DNA of 26,440 nucleotides from JBCCFW01 sp039029535 (GCA_039029535.1 JBCCFW010000100.1:1-26440); one strand, 5' to 3'; counted from the first letter of the stretch, positions 1 to 9,700 are shown. Notes: a model not told the origin generated them from the letters alone. Made by a program: numbers and translations.

Positions 1-170
1 AGTCCTTGTAGTGATGGTAACTGGGACTACCACCAGGGGATCCAGATGGAGACCTTGGAGACTTACCCTTGTAATGCTTTAAAGACTTAGATGCAATGGT
101 GGATCCATCATGATGTCCTCCCCTCTTTGAAGAATTCCAAAGCAATGAGGAACTAGAGTGGGCATCAGAG
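1..170. other. Low-GC eukaryote-like segment, probable assembly chimera
   Basis: The first ~157 bases are about 45% GC by hand count, in sharp contrast to the GC-rich DNA that follows. The minus strand has one frame open across the whole ~170 bases, encoding a Ser/Pro/Lys/His-rich stretch (for example KSPRSPSGSPGGSPSYHHYK) that looks like disordered eukaryotic protein, not the Asp/Ala-rich bacterial proteins nearby. The join lies near 158-172, in the middle of the first TSP3 repeat of the next gene. On the plus strand the frame of that gene meets a TGA at 146-148. An artefactual join (contaminant or host read) is the simplest reading; a real insertion is possible but less likely. Confidence 0.65.
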
Positions 171-1846
171 ATGTCAACGACGACGACGACAACTGCCCGG
201 ACATCCCCAACCCCGATCAGGCCGACCTGGACACCGACGGCAACGGCAACGCTTGCGACAACTGCATGACCGTCCCCAACCCCGACCAGACTGACTCCGA
301 CGATGATGGTCGCGGCGACGACTGCGAGGTCCTCGAGGGCATCGAGATGCTCGAGGCCAAGCTCGACAGCGGTCTCGACACGCCGCTTTCCTCCCTCGCC
401 ACCCAGGACAGCGTCGACGCCCTCGAGGTCAAGCTCGACAGCCTCGATGTCGACTTCATGCCCGTCCTGGACGCCGTCGACGCGGTCGAGGCCAAGCTCG
501 ACGACGAGACCGCCTTCACCAGCGACGGCGAGCTCGATGCTCATGCCGCTGTCCTGCAGGTCGCCATCGACTCGCGGGCTTCCCAGGTGAGCGTGGACGC
601 CCTCGAGGTCAAGCTCGACAGCCTCGATGTCGACTTCATGCCCGTCCTGGATGCCGTCGACGCCATCGAAGCCAAGCTCGACGACGAGGCCGCCTTCACC
701 TCCGACGACGAGCTCGACGCTCAGACCACGACCCTCCAGACGAGCATCGACTCGCGGGCTTCCCAGTCGAGCGTGGATGCTCTCGAGGCCAAGCTGGACG
801 ACGGCTCCGCCTTCACCTCCGACGACGAGCTCGGCGCCCAGACGACGAGCCTGCAGGACGCGATCGACTCACGTGCCACGCAGGGCAGCGTCGACGCGAT
901 CGAGGCCAAGCTCGATGCTCTCGAAATGGACTTCACCCCCATCGAGAACGGCATCGACGCCCTCGAGGCCAAGCTCGACGACGGCTCTGCCTTCACCAGC
1001 GACGACGAGCTGGCCGCCGCAGTCGACGTGTTGGCGACCGAGATCGACATCCGCGCCACGCAGGAGAGCGTCGACGCCCTCGAGGCCAAGCTCGATGCCT
1101 TCGGCGTGGACCTCTCCCCCATCGAGGAGGGCATCGACGCCGTCGAGGCCAAGCTCGATGACGAGTCCGCCTTCACCTCCGACGACGAGCTGGCCACGGC
1201 CGTCGACACCCTCGCCCTGGAGGTCGACACCCGAGCGACCCAGGACAGCGTCGACGCCCTCGAAGCCAAGCTCGACGTGCTCGAGCTTCGTGTCGACGAT
1301 CTCCCCTGCCAGTTCTTCGACCTGGTCTTCCCCCAGCTCCCGGGCTACCCGGTGCTGCCGATCGACCATCCCTGTGCCGGTCCGTCTTGCGATGGCCTCG
1401 GCTTCGAGGGCCTCACTACCGGCGAGATCGTCACGACCCAGTTCTCGGGCCTGACCATCTCCGGAAGCTCCGACGTCGTGATCTTCGACGCCGCCTCCCC
1501 CGACTGCCTCGACGAGGACTTGCGAGCCCCGACCGAAGGCCACGTGCTCGTCCTGGCCGAGGCCGACGACGGCGGTTGCCAGCCCAATGACGAGGACGAT
1601 GGCGGCACGTTCACCTTCGTCTTCGACGACCCGAGCCACGTGCTCTGGGTCGGTCTCCTCGACATCGAAGAGGAGGGCGGCCTGGTCACCTGCCTCGACG
1701 CAGCCGGTGAGGTGATGCTCGAGGTGGCGATCCCACGGGCCTCGGACAACGAGTGGCAGCCGCTGGTCCTCGACCTGCCCGGCATCGCCGTCGTCACCGT
1801 CCGACTCGAGGGTAGTGGCGCGGTGACCAACCTCACCTGCCGTTAG
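158..1846 (+). CDS. TSP3 / coiled-coil repeat surface protein (5' truncated)
   Basis: Unnamed surface or secreted structural protein. Residues about 6-56 hold two thrombospondin type-3 units (DDDDNCPDIPNPDQADLDTD, then a second NC...PNPDQTDSDDDG), which bind Ca2+ through Asp-rich loops. Residues 85-373 are a tandem array of a 60-residue unit beginning SVDALEAKLD, with helical, heptad-like character. Residues about 405-562 form a beta-rich C-terminal domain (FEGLTTGEIVTTQFSGLTI, then a DPSHVLWVGLLDIE strand pair) of the kind seen in secreted 'choice-of-anchor' proteins. No signal peptide is present because the true N-terminus is missing: the only available start is GTG 158, at the chimeric junction, and an in-frame TGA lies just upstream. 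The real gene probably had more TSP3 units and a signal peptide. It ends at a TAG facing the ECF sigma gene. The function is unknown; adhesion or surface-layer display is inference. Confidence 0.8.
   Translation: MGIRDVNDDDDNCPDIPNPDQADLDTDGNGNACDNCMTVPNPDQTDSDDDGRGDDCEVLEGIEMLEAKLDSGLDTPLSSLATQDSVDALEVKLDSLDVDFMPVLDAVDAVEAKLDDETAFTSDGELDAHAAVLQVAIDSRASQVSVDALEVKLDSLDVDFMPVLDAVDAIEAKLDDEAAFTSDDELDAQTTTLQTSIDSRASQSSVDALEAKLDDGSAFTSDDELGAQTTSLQDAIDSRATQGSVDAIEAKLDALEMDFTPIENGIDALEAKLDDGSAFTSDDELAAAVDVLATEIDIRATQESVDALEAKLDAFGVDLSPIEEGIDAVEAKLDDESAFTSDDELATAVDTLALEVDTRATQDSVDALEAKLDVLELRVDDLPCQFFDLVFPQLPGYPVLPIDHPCAGPSCDGLGFEGLTTGEIVTTQFSGLTISGSSDVVIFDAASPDCLDEDLRAPTEGHVLVLAEADDGGCQPNDEDDGGTFTFVFDDPSHVLWVGLLDIEEEGGLVTCLDAAGEVMLEVAIPRASDNEWQPLVLDLPGIAVVTVRLEGSGAVTNLTCR
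173..325 (+). repeat. Thrombospondin type-3 repeats (truncated array)
   Basis: Two Asp-rich units of the form D.D.DNCP...NPDQ.D.D.DG.GD.CD are visible in translation. They are the surviving 3' part of an array cut by the junction near base 170. The same repeat class forms a longer array at 13862-14530, in another exported protein. Confidence 0.8.
410..1276 (+). repeat. 180-bp in-frame tandem repeats (60-aa coiled-coil unit)
   Basis: Units begin at bases 410, 590, 770, 887 and 1067, with a partial unit at 1247. Four are exactly 180 bp and the third is 117 bp. Each encodes SVDALE(A/V)KLD, a linker with D(F/L)xP, a second (V/I)(E)AKLDD, then (S/T/A)AFTSD(D/G)EL and a helical stretch ending R(A)(S/T)Q. 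The short unit lacks 21 residues, exactly three heptads, so a coiled-coil register would be kept. The first two full units are nearly identical at DNA level, suggesting recent duplication. Confidence 0.9.
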
Positions 1847-1882
1847 TGGTGGGTCGTCCCACCAGCGGCCTCGCCTCTCCGA

Positions 1883-1919
1883 ACCAGAGCCGGTCATGCC
1901 CATGGTGGCTGGCTCTGGT
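1883..1919. terminator. Inverted repeat between convergent genes, possible bidirectional terminator
   Basis: ACCAGAGCC at 1883-1891 is perfectly complementary to GGCTCTGGT at 1911-1919, a 9-bp GC-rich stem with a 19-nt loop. It lies between the stop of the TSP3/coiled-coil gene (1846) and the stop of the convergent sigma factor gene (1938). There is no U-tract on either strand, so intrinsic termination is plausible but unproven. Confidence 0.45.
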
Positions 1920-1937
1920 CGCGGGGGGCCCAGACCC

Positions 1938-2531
1938 TCAGGTCAGAGGCGGGTCCTCTCGCGTGAGCTCGCGGCGCAACCAGGCCCGACCGATGGTCCA
2001 GTCGTTCTTGACCGTCCAGTCGCTCACCCCCAGCTCCTCGGCCGCTTCTTCCAGCGAGAGGCCTCCGAACCAACGGAGCTCGATGACCCGCGCCTGGCGC
2101 TGGTGGAGTCTCTCGAGCCGCTCGAGCGCCTGGTGCAGGGCGAGGACGTCGACGTCGGTGGCTGAGCTGGCCACGTCCGCGTCGGAGGACTCGAGACTCA
2201 CGCGCCGCCAGCCGGCCCCCCGCTTCACTGCACCGCGCTCCCGCGCGTGGTCGACGAGAACGTTGCGCATGACGGAGGCCGCCACGGCGAGGAAGTGACG
2301 TCGGTTCTCCCAGTCCGGTGCATCGGAGCCGACGAGGCGGAGCCAGGCCTCGTTGACCAGGGCCGTCGGCTGCAGGCTGTGCTCGTGTCGCTCGGCCTTC
2401 ATGAGGGCGCCGGCGATCTGGCGGAGCGCCCGATGCACGAGGGGCGCGAGGCGATGCTCGGCCTCCTTCTTGCCCTCGCTGAGCTCGTTCAGGAGCCGCG
2501 TGACCTCGCCGGCCTCACCCTGGCTCGACAT
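1938..2531 (-). CDS. ECF RNA polymerase sigma factor (Sigma70_ECF, acidobacterial/planctomycetal type)
   Basis: Sigma factor of 197 residues that would direct RNA polymerase to a specific promoter set. Region 2 is seen in LQPTALVNEAWLRLVG followed by NRRHFLAVAASVMRNVLVDHA and a basic ERGAVKRGAG, the hallmark of the Sigma70_ECF family common in Acidobacteria and Planctomycetes. Region 4 is seen in IELRWFGGLSLEEAAEELGV followed by a helix-turn-helix (SDWTVKNDWTIGRAWLRREL). I chose ATG 2531 because GAGGTG lies 5 bases upstream on the minus strand; a GTG at 2573 would add 14 residues of non-family sequence. It is divergent from the Ser/Thr kinase gene at 2618, a pairing often seen for this sigma family, where the kinase is thought to control the sigma factor. 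No anti-sigma factor is visible. Confidence 0.93.
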   Translation of the reverse strand: MSSQGEAGEVTRLLNELSEGKKEAEHRLAPLVHRALRQIAGALMKAERHEHSLQPTALVNEAWLRLVGSDAPDWENRRHFLAVAASVMRNVLVDHARERGAVKRGAGWRRVSLESSDADVASSATDVDVLALHQALERLERLHQRQARVIELRWFGGLSLEEAAEELGVSDWTVKNDWTIGRAWLRRELTREDPPLT

Positions 2532-2563
2532 GGCACCTCGATTCGTGCCCTCCCCCGTCACGA

Positions 2564-2592
2564 ACACTAGCACGAGCCAGATCGTGCGTTCA
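2564..2592 (-). promoter_or_regulatory. Possible promoter for the ECF sigma gene
   Basis: On the minus strand TGAACG (2592-2587) lies 17 bases from TAGTGT (2569-2564), which is preceded by TGC, giving an extended -10. A transcript would begin about 25 bases before the ATG at 2531. The match to the -35 consensus is poor. The plus-strand promoter of the divergent kinase must lie in the same 86-bp gap, but I could not recognise it. Confidence 0.3.
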
Positions 2593-2617
2593 GCGCTGCT
2601 CGTGACAGGATCTCGCG

Positions 2618-5600
2618 ATGGGAAGCAGCGACGATCCGAAGAGACATGCCCGCGCCAGCGAGCTCCTGGAGCGTGCCCTCGAGCTGTCGCTCCCCGAGCG
2701 CGACGTCTTCCTCACCAAGGCCTGCGCCGACGATCCCGAGCTCCGTGAGGAGGTCGACTCGCTGCTCCTCTGCATCGACGGTACCGACGACTTCCTCGAG
2801 GGTCCCTCACCTGGCGCGGCCTTGCGGGGCGCTCACGAGGAGGTGTTGGCAGGGAAGACCGAAACGCTGGTTCTCGGCCCGAACCCGGGCCGTGAAGCGG
2901 ATCCCCTGAAAGCCTGTCCGGGTGACCGCATCGGCCCCTACCGGCTCGAGGAGCATCTGGGCAGAGGCGGCATGGGCGTGGTCTGGCGGGGATGGGACGA
3001 ACGGCTCGACCGACCGGTCGCCCTCAAGACCATCGACACGACGCTCGCCCTCGGTACCGACATGCGAGACGCCTTCGTCCGGGAGGCCCGTCTCCTCGCT
3101 CGCCTGCAGCACCCTCACGTCGCCACCGTCTACGACCTTCCCCGCGTCGGCGGAACCCCCGTCATGGTCATGGAGCTCCTCGACGGTGAGGACCTGTCCC
3201 AACGGCTGACCCGCGGAGCGCTCGACATCGACACGACCCTCCGCCTCGGTCGGCAGGTCGCGTCGGCCCTGGAGCTGGCGCATCGCCACCGCATCGTCCA
3301 CCGGGATCTCAAGCCGGCGAACGTGCGAGTCCTGAGCAGCGGTGACATCAAGGTGCTCGACTTCGGGCTCGCCCGTCTCGTCGACGTGAGCGCTGCGGAC
3401 GAGATCGGCCGGGAGGGCAGCATCCTGGGCACGCCCGGCTACATGAGTCCCGAGCAGGTCCGCGGTGAGAGCCCGGACGGCCGTGGCGACCTCTTCTCGC
3501 TCGGCGTGGTGCTGCATGAATGCCTGAGTGGTCAGCCCTGCTTCTCCGGCGATCTCGTCGAGCGCTTGCGACAGACGGTGCACGAGACGCCCGACGCGTC
3601 GGCCCTGCCCGAAGAGACACCCGAGGGGCTACACGACCTGCTCGGCCACTGTCTCACCAAGTCGGTCACCCACCGCATCGAGTCCGCCCGCCGGGTCCGG
3701 GAACGAATCGACGACCTCCTGCGGTCCCGCGGTGTCGCTGCGCTCGTCGGGTCGGATCCCGGCCGGTCGTTCCCCAGCGGACCGGTGCTGGTCGTCCCGG
3801 CAGAGGCCGATGAGTTCGTCGGACGCGAGCGGGAGCTCGACACCCTCCAGCAACGCTTCGACCAGGGCGCCCGCTTGATCTCGGTGCTCGGGCCCGGTGG
3901 CATCGGCAAGACCCGGCTCGCCCGAAGGCACGCCCATCGCGAGCACGAGCGTCACCCGAGAGGCACTTGGTTCTGCGATCTCTCAGAGGCGACGTCACGC
4001 GAGGACATCGTGCAAGTGGTCGCCACCACGCTGGGCGTACGCCTCCAGGGCGACTCTCCCATCGAACAGCTCGGCCACGCCATCGCCGGACGAGGAGCGT
4101 GCCTGCTCCTTCTCGACAACTTCGAGCAGGTGGTCGAACACGCCGAGTCCACGCTGGGACGCTGGCTCACCCGGGCACCGGAGGCGCGCTTCCTGGCCAC
4201 CAGCCGGGAACGGCTCCAGGTCGGTGGTGAAGAGTTGATGGTCCTCGAGCCGCTGACTCCCGAGCGCGAGGGTGTCGAGCTGTTCGTGCTGAGAGCTCGC
4301 TCGCATGGTCGAACGATCGACCTCACCGGAGACCAGCGTGACGAGGTCGAGGAGATCGTCCGCGTGCTCGAGGGCCTGCCCCTCGCCATCGAGTTGGCCG
4401 CCGCGCGCTCGCGCGTGCTCACGCCGTCGCAGTTGAGGTCGCGACTGACCGATCGCTTCGCCGTCCTCGTGGGTTCCCGTCGAGCCACCGGCCGACAGGC
4501 GACCCTGCGCGCGACCATCGAGTGGTCGTGGAAGCTGCTCGAGCCCTGGGAGCGGGTCGCGCTCGCCCAGTGCTCGGTCTTCGAGGGTGGCTTCACCCTC
4601 GAAGCCGTCGAGGCCGTGCTCGATCTCTCGGCCCTTCCAGGAGCTCCATGGCCCATGGACGTCGTCCAGATCCTCATCGACAAGAGCCTCCTTCACGGCT
4701 GGACTCCTGCACGCGTGAAGGGGCGACCACCGGTCGACGAGACGTTCTTCGGCCTCTACGCCAGCATCCGCGAGCACGCGGCCGAGATGCTGAGCACGCC
4801 GGGTTCCCTGCCGGAGGAGGCGTGCGGCCCGAACGCCGAGACGGCTGCCCGACAGCGACATGGCCGGTACTACGCGAGCTTTGGCACGCAGGAGAAGCTG
4901 AAGCGACTCGACACCCGGCCGGGCGAGCAGCAGATGCGCACGCTCGAGCTTCAGCTCGCCGAGCTGTCGACCGCTTGCCGCCGTGCGGTGGAATGCGGGG
5001 ACGCGACGGTCGCTGTCGATGCACTCGCCGTGACCGCTCAGGTCCTGAGCCGAACCGGCCCCCTGACGACGGTGGTCGAGCTCGGACACGAGGTGCTCGA
5101 GATCGTCGCGCCGTCGTCGCCGGAGTGCGGCCGGGCTCACCTGATCGTGAGCACGGCGCTCGAGGACCTCAGCCGACTGGACGAAGCTCGAGAGCATCAC
5201 GACTCGGCTCTTCGCCTGGCCCGAGCGGCCGACGATCGCGGCTTGGAGGCTCGCGTGCTCACGCGACTCGGCAACCTCCATCGTCGTCAGGGCCGCACAG
5301 TGGAAGCCGAACGGCACTACGACGCCGCGCTGTCGGCTCTCGAAGGTCTCGACGAGCCGAGACTCGAATCACGGGTGCATCTCGGACGTGGGAACTTGCT
5401 GGCGGCTCGTGGAGAGCTCACCGAGGCCGATCTCGCCTACGGTGAGGCGCTCGCCGCCGCTCGCGTCGACGACGATCGACGTCAGGAGGGGCTCGCCCTC
5501 ACCAACCAGGCGAGCTTGTACTCCGAGCTCGGTCGCCTCGAACAAGGCATCGAGACGGGACGGGAGGCGCTTCGGGCTCTTCGACGGCTCGGCGAGCGTC

Positions 5601-6274
5601 GCGTCGAAGCCTACTGCCACGCCTCGCTGGGTCACCTGCTCACCAACCTCGGTCGTCTGGACGAGGGCCGGAACGAGCACGAGGCGACCCTCACCATCAC
5701 CCGGGAGCTCGGTGACCGCGCGCTCGAAGGCAGCACCCTGGCCGCCCTCGGCTGGGTCTCGGCCAAGCAGGACCGCGCTGCGGAGGCGAGCCGCTTCTAC
5801 GAGGAGGCCCTGGCCATCCATCGCGAGGTCGGCAACCGGCGCTCCGAGTGCGTGGTGCTGGGTCAGCTGGGTGATCTCGACTTCGACCGCGATCGACTCG
5901 ATGAAGCGAGCGACCATTACGAGGCCGCTCGGGTCATCGCGCACGAGGTCGGTGATGCCCGACACGAAGGCGTCGCCCTCGGGCACCTCGGGCTGGTCTT
6001 GCTCTCGCGAGGTCATGGTGAGGAAGGACGCAACACCTTCGCCCGCGGAGAGGAACTGATCCGCAGTGCCGGAGGGGCTGTCGCCCTCGTGCAACTGCTA
6101 TTGCGTCGTGTTCGCCAGGCGGCAGAGCGTGGCGAGACGGCGATCGCTGCCGAGTGCCACGCGAAGGCTGAGACTCTGGCAACGGAGATGGGACTTCACT
6201 CCGACTCCGTCGTCATGCGAGAGCTCGCCGAGCTCGGCGGCCAGTCGGGCTCTGGTGCCGAACCTGAAGCTTGA
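2618..6274 (+). CDS. Ser/Thr protein kinase - STAND NTPase - TPR signalling protein
   Basis: Cytosolic signalling protein of 1218 residues. Residues 1-60 are the helical N-terminal segment typical of these kinases (LPERDVFLTKACADDPELR). A PknB-like kinase domain spans about 104-370: Gly loop GRGGMG (115-120), VALK with K137, E156, HRDLKPAN with D230, DFG 248-250 and GTPGYMSPEQ 271-280, so it looks catalytically complete. Residues 397-600 form a STAND-class P-loop NTPase: GPGGIGKT 425-432, Walker B LLLLDN 496-501, and LEGLPLAIELAA. A winged-helix-like region follows, then about eight TPR units of ~40 residues (838-1205). No membrane segment is seen, although many PknB relatives are membrane-bound. 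ATG 2618 has AGGATC upstream. It is divergent from the ECF sigma gene, so the kinase may phosphorylate that sigma factor or its regulator; this is inference from the pairing. Confidence 0.92.
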   Translation: MGSSDDPKRHARASELLERALELSLPERDVFLTKACADDPELREEVDSLLLCIDGTDDFLEGPSPGAALRGAHEEVLAGKTETLVLGPNPGREADPLKACPGDRIGPYRLEEHLGRGGMGVVWRGWDERLDRPVALKTIDTTLALGTDMRDAFVREARLLARLQHPHVATVYDLPRVGGTPVMVMELLDGEDLSQRLTRGALDIDTTLRLGRQVASALELAHRHRIVHRDLKPANVRVLSSGDIKVLDFGLARLVDVSAADEIGREGSILGTPGYMSPEQVRGESPDGRGDLFSLGVVLHECLSGQPCFSGDLVERLRQTVHETPDASALPEETPEGLHDLLGHCLTKSVTHRIESARRVRERIDDLLRSRGVAALVGSDPGRSFPSGPVLVVPAEADEFVGRERELDTLQQRFDQGARLISVLGPGGIGKTRLARRHAHREHERHPRGTWFCDLSEATSREDIVQVVATTLGVRLQGDSPIEQLGHAIAGRGACLLLLDNFEQVVEHAESTLGRWLTRAPEARFLATSRERLQVGGEELMVLEPLTPEREGVELFVLRARSHGRTIDLTGDQRDEVEEIVRVLEGLPLAIELAAARSRVLTPSQLRSRLTDRFAVLVGSRRATGRQATLRATIEWSWKLLEPWERVALAQCSVFEGGFTLEAVEAVLDLSALPGAPWPMDVVQILIDKSLLHGWTPARVKGRPPVDETFFGLYASIREHAAEMLSTPGSLPEEACGPNAETAARQRHGRYYASFGTQEKLKRLDTRPGEQQMRTLELQLAELSTACRRAVECGDATVAVDALAVTAQVLSRTGPLTTVVELGHEVLEIVAPSSPECGRAHLIVSTALEDLSRLDEAREHHDSALRLARAADDRGLEARVLTRLGNLHRRQGRTVEAERHYDAALSALEGLDEPRLESRVHLGRGNLLAARGELTEADLAYGEALAAARVDDDRRQEGLALTNQASLYSELGRLEQGIETGREALRALRRLGERRVEAYCHASLGHLLTNLGRLDEGRNEHEATLTITRELGDRALEGSTLAALGWVSAKQDRAAEASRFYEEALAIHREVGNRRSECVVLGQLGDLDFDRDRLDEASDHYEAARVIAHEVGDARHEGVALGHLGLVLLSRGHGEEGRNTFARGEELIRSAGGAVALVQLLLRRVRQAAERGETAIAAECHAKAETLATEMGLHSDSVVMRELAELGGQSGSGAEPEA

Positions 6275-6313
6275 CAGTGCGTGCTCGACGGGTCACCGGG
6301 ACTCGACAAGCGG

Positions 6314-6679
6314 TCAGGTCGCTGCCGTGGCACCGCCGAAGCGGTCCGCATGGATGCCCAGCAGCATCGCCCGAGGATCACCCTTCGCCTGGTAGGTGGC
6401 CCAGAGGATGTAGGGGAAGCCGAACATCCCGCCCATGACGATGCTGAGGAAGCCGAACACGACTCCCTTGACACCATGACCCTCGCGCCAGGAGACCCAG
6501 GTCGCCAGCAGGACGAGGTGGATGAGGAAATCCGCGTTGAACTGCGAGCGCCAGTTCATCGCGACCAGGTCACCGAAGAACACGGCCGGCCAGTTCACCC
6601 CCATCTCCATGACGACCAGGATCGTGATGGCGAAGATGAGAACGGTCGCGAGCATCAGGAAGCTGCGGAGAGCGCTCAT
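6314..6679 (-). CDS. Small uncharacterised integral membrane protein
   Basis: 121 residues that I do not assign to a named family. Hydrophobic segments lie at about 4-27 (LRSFLMLATVLIFAITILVV), 48-65 (FNADFLIHLVLLATWVSW) and 70-92 (KGVVFGFLSIVMGGMFGFPY), suggesting three transmembrane helices. Polar residues inside or beside the helices (N48, D50, H54, W61, R65) form a conserved-looking pattern, FNADFLIHL...WVSWRE, that could bind a ligand or cofactor. ATG 6679 has GAGGT seven bases upstream. The gene is convergent with the kinase gene (39 bases between stops) and lies downstream of the hybrid sensor on the same strand with a 113-bp gap, so co-transcription is possible. Confidence 0.75.
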   Translation of the reverse strand: MSALRSFLMLATVLIFAITILVVMEMGVNWPAVFFGDLVAMNWRSQFNADFLIHLVLLATWVSWREGHGVKGVVFGFLSIVMGGMFGFPYILWATYQAKGDPRAMLLGIHADRFGGATAAT

Positions 6680-6792
6680 GTCGATGACCTCGATCAGCGC
6701 CGCGAATCACCGCGGCGGACGAGGCCGGAGTCTACGTCAAGGGTGGTGGCCGACAGCGTGGCGAACACCACGTGCCCTGCACCAAGCCGGCC

Positions 6793-9700
6793 TCAACCCA
6801 CCCCGACCGGCTCCTCGACCGGCTCGCGACAGGCCGCCTCGAGATCCTCGAGCCGGACCGGCTTGGTGAGGAAGCCGTTCATTCCCGCCTCCAGGCAGGC
6901 CGCACGATCCGTCTCGAAGGCGCCGGCAGTCAAGGCGAGGATCCTCACGCCAGTGGCATCCGAGCCAGCTTCCCCACGACGAATCCGACGCGTGGCCTCC
7001 AGGCCGTCCATCTCGGGCATCTGCATGTCCATGAAGACGAGGTCGTGGCCGATGCCTCGAAGCTGTCGGAGCGCCTCGCGACCACTCGAGACGCTCTGGG
7101 CTCGATGACCGAGCCGTTCGAGCAGGCGCACCGCCACCTTGCAGTTGACGGCGTTGTCGTCGACGACCAGCACGCGGAGCGACTTCGTCTCTTCGTCGTT
7201 CTCCATGGCAGCCTGGGATCCCGCGTTGGCGGCACCGGGCGCGTTCGTGCCTCCCTCCAGCAGGCCGACGATCGAGCGGATGAGATGGTCGGGCTTGACC
7301 GGCTTGGTGAGGAAGAGCTGGAAACCCGCCGCCAGCGCTTGCGTCGGTCGTTCGCCGAGAGAGCTCAGGGCGATCATCGGGACCTCGCCCAAGCACGCGT
7401 CGGCTCGCACGGCTCGGGCGAGGTCGAGCCCACCCATCCCTGGCATCATGAGATCGGAGAGGATCAAGCCGTAGGGGCGTCCGCTGGCTTCGGCCTCTCG
7501 CATCATGCGGAGGGCCTCCTGGCCACCCGCCGCTTCGTCGATGCGCTCCGCCAGGCCTCCGAGCTGATGCTGCACGACCCAGCGATTCACCGCGTGGTCG
7601 TCGACCGAGAGGATGCGTAGCCCACCGAGCAGCCGACCGGCTTCGGTGCGATCGGGCAAGGGCCCGACCTCGGGGAGCGAGGCGGTGAAGAAGAAGCGCG
7701 AGCCCTTGCTTTCCCGACTCTCGACTGCGATCGCACCGCCCATCATGGTCACGAGCTGCTGCGAGATGGCGAGACCGAGACCGGTGCCGCCGTAGCGTCG
7801 GGTGATCGAGGCGTCGACCTGCGAGAACGAGTGGAAGAGCTGCTTCCGCCGATCCTCCGGGATGCCGATGCCCGTGTCGCGCACCTCGAAGCGCAGGAGC
7901 TCGGGGTTCTCGGTGTCGTGACCGACCTCGAGCACCACCGAGCCGTCCTCGGTGAACTTGATCGCGTTGCTCAACAGGTTGAGCAGGACTTGACGCAAGC
8001 GCGCGGGGTCGCCTCGAACGACCCGCGGCACGGACGGGTCGACCGCACCGACCAGCTCCAGGCTGCCGCCGCGCGCGGCGATGGCGACCAGATCGAGCAC
8101 GTCGCCGATGGTGTCGGTGAGCGAGAAGTCGATGACCTCGAGCTCCATCTTCCCCGCCTCGATCTTGGAGAAGTCGAGGATGTCGTTGATGAGCGTGAGG
8201 AGCACCTCGGCGCTGCTACGCACGATCTCGGCGCACTCCCGCTGCTCTTCGTCGAGTCGGGTGTCGAGCAGGACGCCGGTCATGCCGATGATGCCGTTCA
8301 TCGGCGTGCGGATTTCGTGGCTCATGTTGGCGAGGAACTCGCTCTTGGCGCGAGTCGCCCCCTCGGCAGCCTCGCGAGCGAGCAGGAGGTCCTCATTGGA
8401 CTTCCGGAGCTCTTGAGTCCGCTGTGCGACCTCCCAGGCGAGCCGCAACGCGTGGTGACGTGCCTGACGCGTGCGCCAGAAGATCAAGCCAACCAGGCCG
8501 GCGATGACGACACCCGCGACGAGGATCCGGAACCACCAGGTAGCCCACCACGGAGGATGAACGAGCAGGTGAACGGAGGTCGCCCCCCGTGACGGCACGC
8601 CGTCCGCACTCTCGGCTCGCACGCTGAAGACACGCTCACCCGGCGGCAGGTGGCTGTAGGAGACGAAGCGATGGTCACCCGCCTCGATCCAATCGGGATC
8701 CACGTCTTCCATCCGATACCAGAGACGCACGCCCTCCGGCCACTTCGAGTGAACCGCGGAGAAGTTGAACCCGATGATGGGGTCGTGATGCGTGAGCGTC
8801 ACCCGAGCACCGTCTTCGAGAGGGCCGCTCAACGGCACGCGGCCGTCGACCTCGGCCCCTGGCCGCAAGGGCTCGCCCATGCGGCTCATTCCCGTGATCA
8901 AGACGGTGGGTGGCTGAGACATCGAGTGAAGCCGCGTCGGATCGATGAAGGCGAGACCAGCGCCGCCTCCCAGGACGACCTGACCATCGGCCAACACGCC
9001 CGTCACCCCGACGTAGTAAGTCGCCTCCGCGAGACCTTCGTGCTCGGAGTAGCTGCGGACGTCGAGCGTGAGTTCGTCGCCTCCTTGCCGCACCCGGAAC
9101 ACGCCTCGGGCGCTCCCGACCCAGAGATCGCCCTGTCGATCTTCCACCATCGAGATCGGCTGACGTGAGGGCAGGCCGGCCGACCGGCCAAAGCGAGCGG
9201 CCTCACGCACCTGCCCACGGAAGTCGGTCGAGAGACGATGCAACGAGCCATCGGTGACGACCCAGAGACTCCCGTCGCGCGTCTCCACCAGGTCGAGAAT
9301 GAGCGAGCTGCGATCGAGCTCACCGACGTCCACCGGCTCGAAGGCCGAACCGTCGCAACGCTGCACGAACAGACCCGCATCGTCCGATCCCACCCAGATG
9401 TGACCATGACGATCGCGCAGGACGACGCGAACGGAGGGCTCCGGATCGAAGAGCGAGAGTTGCTCGAAGCGACCGGGTTCCGCCCGTCGGAAGAGCCCCG
9501 TCATGCTCCCGACCCACAACTCGGCGTCGTCTCGGTGGACGTGGAACACGTAGCCGTGCTCGTCGGCCGGATAGCCCGGCGCGCTCACGAAGCCGCCGGT
9601 CTCGTCATCGAGGTAGTGGAGACCGGCACCCTGACCCGAGCCGGCCCAGATGCGACCGTCGGCATCTTCAGCCAAGGCCCAAACACCGGCGGGCGCCAGG

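Noticed and set aside
410..1276. Tandem repeats considered as a CRISPR array
   Set aside because: The units are 180 bp, in frame and protein-coding throughout, with no unique spacers of CRISPR length and no cas genes.
869..1903. 344-residue minus-strand frame opposite the coiled-coil repeat gene
   Set aside because: It is an antisense mirror of the 180-bp repeats (repeating LGLEGVDA-like text) and runs beyond the stop of the real gene without any recognisable start signal or domain.
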